Positions 1 through 6,531 of a stretch of 40,049 nt of DNA are shown here, in pieces. This DNA is from an uncultured Erysipelotrichaceae bacterium (GTDB lineage Bacteria > Bacillota_I > Bacilli_A > RF39 > UBA660). The notes beneath the pieces were generated by a model. The model worked only from the letters and a program-made list of their open reading frames with translations, made no database searches and was not told the origin of the DNA. Location: the NCBI GenBank assembly GCA_902788735.1, contig CADALJ010000003.1, positions 1-40,049 of the forward strand. The letters are read 5' to 3'. Each line of letters begins with the position of its first letter. The first letter of the stretch is position 1. Position numbers and translations under genes: made by a program.

Positions 1-1062
1 AAAGGAATTAGTAATTCAGAATATATCAGTTATTTAACAATTGGTAGTTTAATAACTATTATATTCTTAATACCATTTGGAATAATAAAAGATAAATATA
101 ATCGTAAATATATTCTTATTATTAGTAATCTATTTTTATTAGTAGCAACATTATTTTATATTTATTCAAATAATGTATATTTAATGGGAATAGGAATTGT
201 GATGTCAGCGATTTCTAATTTATTATCCCAAGGAATAGTTATATCATTACTTCATTCTTATATTAAAGATAAAAGTGAATATTCAAAGATATATTATAAA
301 TGGTCATTCTTCTATTATTTAGGATATTTAATCTCAATGGTATTAGGTGGAATAGTTGCTAATTATAGTTTAGTTTCTATGTATTATATTAGTTTAATTC
401 CTATAGTGATTAATTTTATAGTTTTATTATTGCTTGATGATAAAAATGAAAAGACTAAAGAGAAGAATGGTACAAAGTATTTGATTAAAGAATCTATTAA
501 ACTATTAGGAAATAATAAATTATTAAAAGCAATACTTTTATCTGAGATAATAATTGTTCCTATAGCTGATATATTGGCTGAGAGTCATCCGGAGTATTTA
601 TCTAATATGGGAGCATCTACTACTTTAATTGGTATATATACAGCAGTTATGTGTTTATTTGCGATAGTTGGTAATAAGATTGCTAGTATGTATAAAAAAC
701 AAAATAATGTATTCTTCATTTATTCATTATTATTTACTATTACATTAATATTGATTGGTTTATTAAATAATTATTTTTCTATTATTTTTATAATTATGTT
801 TCAATGTTTCTTTTCTATTACAAATAATATTTATAATACTACTGTTCAGAATGAATGTAGTGATTCTTATAGACAAACAGTATTAGCTGTATTTACTTTT
901 ATAGTATCTATATCTGAAATGGTATTATGTACTATAACATCATTTATATTTAAAAGTATGGGTTTAGGATTATCATATGTGATATTAGGTATTGGTGGTA
1001 TAATAATAATATTAATTTGTTTTGTGTACTATAAAATAGTAAATAATAAAGTATTGGAGTGA
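1..1062 (+). CDS. MFS-type membrane transporter, 5' truncated
   Basis: The frame is open from base 1, so the true start lies before the window; 353 codons remain. The product is a chain of hydrophobic helices with a short charged cytoplasmic loop (DDKNEKTKEKNGTK) in the middle, as between the two six-helix halves of a major facilitator permease. The short loop FGIIKDKYNRKYIL in the first codons resembles the conserved MFS loop between helices 2 and 3. The substrate cannot be told. It ends in TGA, one of the places showing that UGA is a stop here. The next gene starts 4 nt later and its ribosome site overlaps this stop, so the two are probably co-transcribed. Confidence 0.75.
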   Translation, partial: KGISNSEYISYLTIGSLITIIFLIPFGIIKDKYNRKYILIISNLFLLVATLFYIYSNNVYLMGIGIVMSAISNLLSQGIVISLLHSYIKDKSEYSKIYYKWSFFYYLGYLISMVLGGIVANYSLVSMYYISLIPIVINFIVLLLLDDKNEKTKEKNGTKYLIKESIKLLGNNKLLKAILLSEIIIVPIADILAESHPEYLSNMGASTTLIGIYTAVMCLFAIVGNKIASMYKKQNNVFFIYSLLFTITLILIGLLNNYFSIIFIIMFQCFFSITNNIYNTTVQNECSDSYRQTVLAVFTFIVSISEMVLCTITSFIFKSMGLGLSYVILGIGGIIIILICFVYYKIVNNKVLE

Positions 1063-1066
1063 TAGT

Positions 1067-1441
1067 ATGATTTATAAAGTAGGAATGTTATGTAAGCATT
1101 TTAAAGGGAATGATTTATTAGAAAAGAACATATATAGAATAGAAAAATTAGGTGTTAAGGGTACTGATATAGATAAGACTCTAGTTACATATACAGGTGA
1201 AAAGGAATTAGATACTGCTACTAATTTGGTTGTTTATAGTAATATATTTCAAGATAATAAATTATTTTGTAGAGAGTATGAAGATATATCTAGTGAATTA
1301 AATGATGAAAAAAAATTAATGTTTAATCAAAATATTAGAGTACAACCTCTTACTCTAGAAGAAATAGATTTAGTTAATAGTGAAGAATTTATTAAAAATA
1401 AAACAGAGGCTGTTCTAAAAAAGTTTTCTAAAAAAATATAA
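1067..1441 (+). CDS. DUF1653-like protein
   Basis: A 124-aa soluble protein. Residues 5-75 fit the small DUF1653 beta-barrel pattern: GMLCKHFKG, then NIYRIEKLGV, then NLVVYSNIF and NKLFCREYEDI, corresponding to the family pattern G-x-Y-x-H-x-KG ... Y-x-V ... VVY ... lW-x-RP. The C-terminal 40 residues are charged and not recognised. Function of the family is unknown. The ribosome site GGAGTGAT (1056-1063) overlaps the stop of the transporter gene, giving a two-gene operon closed by the hairpin at 1445. The domain call rests on reading the pattern by eye. Confidence 0.6.
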   Translation: MIYKVGMLCKHFKGNDLLEKNIYRIEKLGVKGTDIDKTLVTYTGEKELDTATNLVVYSNIFQDNKLFCREYEDISSELNDEKKLMFNQNIRVQPLTLEEIDLVNSEEFIKNKTEAVLKKFSKKI

Positions 1442-1470
1442 AAAAATTATCTTTTGATAATTCTTTTTTT
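1441..1470 (+). terminator. intrinsic terminator after DUF1653-like gene
   Basis: AATTATC / GATAATT stem (1445-1451 with 1456-1462), TTTT loop, followed by a run of seven T. It closes the transporter operon. Confidence 0.8.
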
Positions 1471-1471
1471 A

Positions 1472-1499
1472 TAGACAATGAAAATTAATATGTTATAAT
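1472..1499 (+). promoter_or_regulatory. sigma-A-type promoter
   Basis: TAGACA (1472-1477), 16-nt spacer, TATAAT (1494-1499) with an extended TGT before it. It begins right after the previous terminator and drives the genes at 1531 and 2211. Confidence 0.7.
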
Positions 1500-1530
1500 A
1501 GAAAACAGTTATATATTTTTGGAGGATGTT

Positions 1531-2196
1531 ATGGAAAAAGTAGAAGAAAACAGTTTAATTTCAAGAATTGAAGATGTTTTATTAAAGTATTGCCCTTATA
1601 CTGATGATAGGATGGATCTTATTGATCATGGTAATCGTCCAGAGTTTGATATTCATTTTTATTTTAGTAAAGATTTTACTCAAGTATATTTTGTTTATGG
1701 TACTCATAGAGCTAAAGTTGCAGTAGAAAGAGAAATTACTGCGGATCGTGTAATAGAACTTAGCGAAATTGAAGAATTAATTGATTATCTTAAAGCAGAT
1801 CATAATTATATGTATTTTGATAAGCATGATAGAAATAATAAACTATCAGAATTTAAGTTTGATATTCGTTGGGGTGGAGATGAAAGCACTAAGGGAATTA
1901 ATTGTAGTACAATAGGTTTAGTTCTAAGTTTCCGTGGAAATCCAGAATTAGAGAAAAAGTATTTATACTTTATTAATAAGAAGTATTTTAATTCTAGTGA
2001 TATATCAAGTGAGAAAGATTATACTGAAGAAGTTCTTAAGACATATATTGAATCTTTAGATAAAGATGGTTTAATGTATTTATTAAATCAAATGAGTGAA
2101 GAAGATTTAAAAAAATTAGCAATTTCAAATATTGAACAAATAGCTAAGTATGTAAAAGAAGATACAAAAGTAAAACAATACTTTATTGAGAAATAG
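1531..2196 (+). CDS. hypothetical protein (221 aa)
   Basis: Not recognised. A soluble acidic protein with no signal peptide or membrane segment. The first 130 residues look like a mixed alpha/beta domain (FDIHFYFSKDFTQVYFVYG, RWGGDESTKGINCSTIG); the last 60 residues are helical and charged (MYLLNQMSEEDLKKLAIS). An upstream TTG at 1519 is open in frame but lies before the strong ribosome site GGAGG (1521-1525), which is 5 nt from the ATG at 1531, so that ATG is chosen. It is followed 14 nt later by the first of three small paralogues and probably shares its transcript. Confidence 0.75.
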   Translation: MEKVEENSLISRIEDVLLKYCPYTDDRMDLIDHGNRPEFDIHFYFSKDFTQVYFVYGTHRAKVAVEREITADRVIELSEIEELIDYLKADHNYMYFDKHDRNNKLSEFKFDIRWGGDESTKGINCSTIGLVLSFRGNPELEKKYLYFINKKYFNSSDISSEKDYTEEVLKTYIESLDKDGLMYLLNQMSEEDLKKLAISNIEQIAKYVKEDTKVKQYFIEK

Positions 2197-2210
2197 GTGA
2201 GTAGAGAATA

Positions 2211-2651
2211 ATGGAAAAAGAAGTTTTTAATTTTGTACTTAGTAAAGAAAAATTAATTGAATTGATTAAAAAATATTATGCTGGTAATGGAAGAAGTGTT
2301 AGTATAGGAATAGATTATGAAGTAGTATACAATATGTTGCCTGGGAATAGTTCTTATACTGTTAAACCTGTTATAAGTGTAAGTGAAAATGTTTCTATAG
2401 CTGGTATGAATCTTACAAAACAATTCAATTTATCCATGGATGAAGTAGCAGATATTGCCAGAGATATTTTTGAAAAAGATGGGTATGAATTTTTTTATTT
2501 AAAAAATAATGCAGATTCCCAAGAATCATTTTTAAAGATTTTGTCAGGAACTGATTATGGTAGAACTGTAATAAATAAAACTTTTACTGTAACTGCAAGA
2601 GTTAAGGAAGAAGAAAAAATGCTTCAAAAGAAGATTGAAAACAACAAATAG
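2211..2651 (+). CDS. small paralogue family, member A (unknown function)
   Basis: 146 aa, soluble, not recognised. It is clearly related to the gene at 3091: an N-terminal helix plus strand (LIELIKKYYAGNGRSVSI against MRKIIKNYYAENGKEVTI), a central SIAG box preceded by a V-x-E motif, a helix, then a LxNNA box and a C-terminal NK-[TS]-FTVT strand near residue 125. Distantly related to the gene at 2711. The family looks like a small alpha/beta domain without obvious catalytic residues. Its TAG stop lies inside the stem-loop of the terminator. AGGTGA at 2195 is the likely ribosome site, with a longer than usual spacing. Confidence 0.75.
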   Translation: MEKEVFNFVLSKEKLIELIKKYYAGNGRSVSIGIDYEVVYNMLPGNSSYTVKPVISVSENVSIAGMNLTKQFNLSMDEVADIARDIFEKDGYEFFYLKNNADSQESFLKILSGTDYGRTVINKTFTVTARVKEEEKMLQKKIENNK

Positions 2652-2661
2652 TTGTTTTTTT
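2637..2661 (+). terminator. intrinsic terminator overlapping stop codon
   Basis: AACAAC (2640-2645), loop AAATA, GTTGTT (2651-2656) and a T run. The TAG stop (2649-2651) lies in the loop and stem. Confidence 0.75.
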
Positions 2662-2662
2662 C

Positions 2663-2691
2663 GTGACAAAATAAAGGTTTTATGATATTAT
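2663..2691 (+). promoter_or_regulatory. extended -10 promoter
   Basis: GTGACA (2663-2668), 17-nt spacer, TATTAT (2686-2691) preceded by TGA (extended -10). Drives the pair at 2711 and 3091. Confidence 0.65.
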
Positions 2692-2710
2692 ATGTGCCGA
2701 GGTGGAAGTA

Positions 2711-3073
2711 ATGGAACATAATTTTAAACATGAAGATATGGCTAAATTAATTTCAGTTTACTTTAAGGGATTAGAAGATAAGAATGTTAAGGTAGATCTT
2801 TGTAATGGAGAAGATGGTAGTATTTTTGCTAATCTTGTAGAAATTTCACATTGTGATAATGCTACAAAAAGAGTATATAATAGAATAAAAAAAGAAAAAC
2901 TTGAAAGTATAGTTCGTGAAATTTATGATATGGCAGGACAACAAGTAACAGATATAGTTAATTATGGAAAAGAAGGGACTACTGTAGTTGAACATGGTTT
3001 TACTAAAGTAGTAACTCCTGAATTAGCTAATCATTTAGTAGTAACAACTAAACAAAAGATATTAGTTAGATAA
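2711..3073 (+). CDS. small paralogue family, member B (divergent)
   Basis: 120 aa, soluble, unrecognised. It shares with its neighbours at 2211 and 3091 the layout of an N-terminal helix (DMAKLISVYFKGL), a strand (NVKVDL), a second helix (KKEKLESIVREIYD) and a C-terminal strand, but lacks the SIAG and FTVT boxes, so it is the most divergent of the three. A GTG at 2702 is also open but is part of the ribosome site GAGGTG; the ATG at 2711 is the start. Followed by member C after 17 nt with no terminator between, so the two are co-transcribed. Confidence 0.7.
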   Translation: MEHNFKHEDMAKLISVYFKGLEDKNVKVDLCNGEDGSIFANLVEISHCDNATKRVYNRIKKEKLESIVREIYDMAGQQVTDIVNYGKEGTTVVEHGFTKVVTPELANHLVVTTKQKILVR

Positions 3074-3090
3074 TATAAGAGGTGAATGAA

Positions 3091-3492
3091 ATGAATAATT
3101 CATTTGAATATAATATTAGTTATGATAGTATGAGAAAAATAATAAAGAATTATTATGCTGAGAATGGAAAAGAAGTAACTATTAGAATACATAATGATAT
3201 AGATGATGATAGATTTGCTGGTATGATTATTACAACAGTTGAAGTAATAGAAGAAGCATCAATTGCAGGAGAAAAAGTAAGATCAAAGACTTATCTTGAT
3301 GGCGATGATTTAAAGAAAATCATGAAAGAAGTATTAGCGAAAGAAAATAAAGAACTAATTGATTTAACAAATAATGCTAATGTTCAAACTAAAATAGAAG
3401 GTTATTATATGAATGAACAAGAAAAACAATATATAGCTAATAAGAGTTTTACAGTGACTGTTAGAGAAAAGGGAAAAGTATATACAAAATAG
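3091..3492 (+). CDS. small paralogue family, member C
   Basis: 133 aa, soluble, unrecognised. It aligns over nearly its whole length with the protein at 2211: KIIKNYYAENGKEVTI, then EEASIAGEKV, DDLKKIMKEVLAKEN, LTNNANVQ, and NKSFTVTVREK. The match in order and spacing indicates duplication. A GTG at 3082 is open but sits in the ribosome site AGAGGTGA (3078-3085), so the ATG at 3091 is preferred. The TAG stop is the 5' edge of the terminator stem. No motif suggests an enzyme; a binding or structural role is possible but not shown. Confidence 0.75.
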   Translation: MNNSFEYNISYDSMRKIIKNYYAENGKEVTIRIHNDIDDDRFAGMIITTVEVIEEASIAGEKVRSKTYLDGDDLKKIMKEVLAKENKELIDLTNNANVQTKIEGYYMNEQEKQYIANKSFTVTVREKGKVYTK

Positions 3493-3515
3493 CAACTAGA
3501 AATAGTTGCTTTTTT
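3492..3515 (+). terminator. intrinsic terminator overlapping stop codon
   Basis: GCAACTA / TAGTTGC stem (3492-3498 with 3503-3509), GAAA tetraloop, six T. Confidence 0.85.
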
Positions 3516-3526
3516 ATGTAAAATTA

Positions 3527-3555
3527 TTTACTAATATTTAAAAGTTAGATATAAT
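3527..3555 (+). promoter_or_regulatory. promoter of dnaI operon
   Basis: TTTACT (3527-3532), 17-nt spacer, TATAAT (3550-3555), 22 nt before the dnaI start. Confidence 0.55.
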
Positions 3556-3577
3556 TTTTTTATGAGGAAGTGATGAT

Positions 3578-4480
3578 ATGAAAAAGTTAACAGATATATA
3601 TAAATTAGATGAAGATAAACTTGCTCATAGCTTCCAAGACGCTTGTAGTGATAAAGAATTTTATGATTATGTATATGGTTTAAATGTAAAAGAAGAAATA
3701 CTTATGAAATATACATCATCACTTGAAGATTCTTTTTTAGAAAATAAAAATTGTAAGAATTGTAAAGGATTAGATTGTTGTTTAAATAAGGTTTTGGGGT
3801 ATTGTTATAATGCTATCAATGATAAAGGAAGTATTACTTTTTCTTATGATGCCTGTCCATATATGGAAAAGAAATTAAAAGAGGATTCTTATAAGGAAAA
3901 TATTGATTTATTTGAATTGCCTAAGGATATTAAAGATGCATCATTTAAGAATATATATAAAGATGATAAAGCAAGAGTTCCAATAATTAAGTATTTTAAA
4001 GAATTTATGGATCATTATAATGATGATAATAAACCAAAAGGTATATATTTAAATGGATCATTTGGAAGTGGGAAAACTTATCTAATAGCTTGCTTATTCA
4101 ATGAGATGGCAAAAAGAGGTGTAAGAAGCGTATTAGTATATTATCCTGAGTTTTTAGTTAATTTAAAATCATCTTTTTCAGGAGATTTTGAAGAAAGACG
4201 TGATTATGTAAAAAGAATACCTTTATTATTACTTGATGATATAGGTGCTGAAAATACAAGTAATTGGTCTAGAGATGAAGTTTTAGGACCAATACTTCAA
4301 TATAGAATGGAAAACCATTTGCCTACATTCTTTACTTCTAATTTAACAATAGATGAATTAGAAGAGGCACTTTCTACAACATCAAGTGGGGTTGATAAAG
4401 TAAAAGCAAGAAGAATAACTGAGAGAATTAAACAGTTAACAAATTCATTTGACCTAATTAGTAAAAACAGGAGAAATTAG
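3578..4480 (+). CDS. dnaI: primosomal protein DnaI, replicative helicase loader
   Basis: 300-aa AAA+ ATPase of the DnaI/DnaC helicase-loader family, which loads the replicative helicase onto DNA during initiation and restart. The N-terminal part carries a cysteine cluster (C59, C62, C67, C68, C76) like the zinc-binding helicase-interaction domain of Bacillus DnaI. The ATPase domain has Walker A GSFGSGKT (residues 160-167), Walker B LLLLDDIGAE near 220 and sensor-type TSNLT near 255. Length matches the family (about 310). Start ATG with AGGAAGTGA 5-12 nt upstream. The usual partner dnaB/nrdR genes are not next to it; an RNB-domain gene follows 2 nt after its stop, in the same operon. Confidence 0.9.
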   Translation: MKKLTDIYKLDEDKLAHSFQDACSDKEFYDYVYGLNVKEEILMKYTSSLEDSFLENKNCKNCKGLDCCLNKVLGYCYNAINDKGSITFSYDACPYMEKKLKEDSYKENIDLFELPKDIKDASFKNIYKDDKARVPIIKYFKEFMDHYNDDNKPKGIYLNGSFGSGKTYLIACLFNEMAKRGVRSVLVYYPEFLVNLKSSFSGDFEERRDYVKRIPLLLLDDIGAENTSNWSRDEVLGPILQYRMENHLPTFFTSNLTIDELEEALSTTSSGVDKVKARRITERIKQLTNSFDLISKNRRN

Positions 4481-4482
4481 AA

Positions 4483-6435
4483 ATGAAGAATATCGAGAAA
4501 TCATTGGAAAACTTTTTAAAGGGTACAGCTCCTAGAGTATCATATGAAGAACTTATTGAATATGCAAATAAAAGTAGTAAAGATGCCGATGAAATTATTG
4601 ATATTCTTTTTCGTGTAATAAATTATGAATTGGATTTATATGATGGTAGTAAATCATTGGATAAAATAAGAGATTTACTACAAAGTATAAGTGCAGTTTT
4701 ATTAAATTCAGATAATATAAATAGAGGGATAGTTGGTAGAAAAGCTGGCGGTTTGAATTATAAATTAGAACATTTACGTGAATCAAATAAGAATATAATT
4801 GTTGATTATGATATGGCTATAAAAGAAATAGAAAAAACGAGATTGGCTGCATTTGCTCTTTCTGAACAAACTGAGTTGCGTAATACAAAACAATATGATG
4901 TTATAGATTATTTAGTAAATGAAATAAAAGAGAATATTTATGTAGAAAAAGCTTTTGAAGTGGATACTTCTTTAGTAAATGCTAAAGATAGACAAGAGAC
5001 TAGTTTATTTGAAAATATTATTATTAAGTATATGAATAGTGTTATTCATGGTAATGAAAAAGATACATTATATTATAGTAATCTATTAACTTTAATAATG
5101 AATCAAAGTAATTTTAATTTATTAGAAAAAGATAAAAGAAGATGCTTAGAAATTATACATAGAGAAATGGATCATATGAGTTACAATAAGAAAAATAAGA
5201 AGAAGAATGCTGCTCAGTTAGATTTTTTAAATAATTTGGTTGATTCCATTATGGGTGAGACAAAAGAAGTTAAAATAGAAGAATTAGCTAAAAAGTATAA
5301 TATTTCTATTTATTTTGATCCTAATATTATATGTCAAATTGATTCTATAAAGACAAAGACTGGTACCATGACTGATAGAGAAATAGTAGATGATTATACA
5401 ATTACAATTGATGATGATGATGCTATTGAAATAGATGATGCTTTAACTTGCAGAAAACTATCTAATGGTAATTATTTATTAGGAGTACACATTGCTTCGA
5501 TACTTGGATATTTTCCATATGAGTCAGATGTAGTGCAGGAAGCTATTAGTCGAGGTAGATCGATTTATTTACCTAAGAAATATCAAAGCAAAGAAGATGA
5601 CTATAATAGAGTAATTCCAATATTTCATTATAAGTTTTCAGCAGAAAAAGCTTCTTTAAGACCGGGAGAGAGTAAACTTGCTAGAAGTTATTTTTTTGAA
5701 ATAGATAAAAATGGAAATATTGTAAATGAAGAATTTAAAAAGACAATTATTAAAAGTGATTTACAAGCTACTTATAGTCAAATAGATGATGTAATAATGA
5801 ATGGTTCAAGTAATAAAGAATTAGATAGAATTGTTAATTGTTTATTTGAAGTTACTAATATATTAGATAGAAAATATAATGTTTCTGATATTTATGAGAA
5901 TGTTAAAGATAGTGTAGATGATTTTTCAGAATTGCTTGTTAAAAATATAGGTAGTCAAAGAATTATAAATAAAATTATGATGTTAACAGGTAATAGAGTT
6001 GCTAGTTTTTTTAAAGAACATAATTATCCTTGCTTATATAGAGTTCATAGAGTTGATGAAGCTATTACTATTAAGTTGCAAGCTATGATTGATAACTGGC
6101 GTAGAACTTATGGGGATCAATTAGAAAGAGAACAATATAGAAGATTATTTAGTCAACTTAGTGGTTTATATCCTAAAGGTAAATATGATATAGATGGATC
6201 GCATTTTGGGATGGGGCTTGAACACTATTGCCATTGTACTAGTGGATTAAGAAGGGCTCCTGATATTGTTGTAGAACATTGTTTAGAGGTTTGTTATGAT
6301 AGAGTACCAACTGATGAAGATATAATAAACCTTCAGCATGAAATTAATTATGTAGTTAATAGAATTAATTCTAAGCAAGATATGATTGATTGGTTTGTTA
6401 GAGATTATAAAAGTGTATATCAAAAAAGAAGATAA
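4483..6435 (+). CDS. divergent RNB-domain (RNase II/R-type) protein
   Basis: 650 aa. Residues about 300-610 form an RNB exoribonuclease domain: the metal-binding block TITIDDDDAIEIDDAL (D310, E316, D318, D319), RVIPIF near 385, PCLYRVHRVDE near 520, and HCTSGLRRAPDIVVEHC (580-600) corresponding to the family T-S-x-x-RR-x-x-D box. RNase II/R normally have four Asp in the first block; the second is Glu here. The N-terminal 290 residues are helical and show no cold-shock domain, and the protein stops about 40 residues after the RNB domain with no S1 domain. It would probably degrade RNA 3' to 5', but RNA gripping must differ. Ribosome site AGGAGA lies inside the end of dnaI, so the two are translated from one message. 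Confidence 0.75.
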   Translation: MKNIEKSLENFLKGTAPRVSYEELIEYANKSSKDADEIIDILFRVINYELDLYDGSKSLDKIRDLLQSISAVLLNSDNINRGIVGRKAGGLNYKLEHLRESNKNIIVDYDMAIKEIEKTRLAAFALSEQTELRNTKQYDVIDYLVNEIKENIYVEKAFEVDTSLVNAKDRQETSLFENIIIKYMNSVIHGNEKDTLYYSNLLTLIMNQSNFNLLEKDKRRCLEIIHREMDHMSYNKKNKKKNAAQLDFLNNLVDSIMGETKEVKIEELAKKYNISIYFDPNIICQIDSIKTKTGTMTDREIVDDYTITIDDDDAIEIDDALTCRKLSNGNYLLGVHIASILGYFPYESDVVQEAISRGRSIYLPKKYQSKEDDYNRVIPIFHYKFSAEKASLRPGESKLARSYFFEIDKNGNIVNEEFKKTIIKSDLQATYSQIDDVIMNGSSNKELDRIVNCLFEVTNILDRKYNVSDIYENVKDSVDDFSELLVKNIGSQRIINKIMMLTGNRVASFFKEHNYPCLYRVHRVDEAITIKLQAMIDNWRRTYGDQLEREQYRRLFSQLSGLYPKGKYDIDGSHFGMGLEHYCHCTSGLRRAPDIVVEHCLEVCYDRVPTDEDIINLQHEINYVVNRINSKQDMIDWFVRDYKSVYQKRR

Positions 6436-6449
6436 TATAATTTATGTGT

Positions 6450-6479
6450 AAAGAAGTTTAATAATTTAAACTTCTTTTA
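6450..6479 (+). terminator. terminator of dnaI operon
   Basis: 12-bp stem AAAGAAGTTTAA / TTAAACTTCTTT (6450-6461 with 6466-6477), loop TAAT. The T tract is short. Confidence 0.7.
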
Positions 6480-6515
6480 TTGATAAAAATTTATAAATCA
6501 ACTATAATATATAAT
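6480..6515 (+). promoter_or_regulatory. promoter of the dockerin operon
   Basis: TTGATA (6480-6485), 17-nt spacer, TATAAT (6503-6508). A second TATAAT at 6510-6515 lies exactly 16 nt before the ATG at 6532, the spacing seen at several genes in this window. Confidence 0.65.
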
Positions 6516-6531
6516 ATAGTAGGTGAGTAGG

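Noticed and set aside
4595-4786. Minus-strand frame within the RNB gene
   Set aside because: No ribosome site, biased Tyr/Leu/His composition, inside a conserved coding frame.
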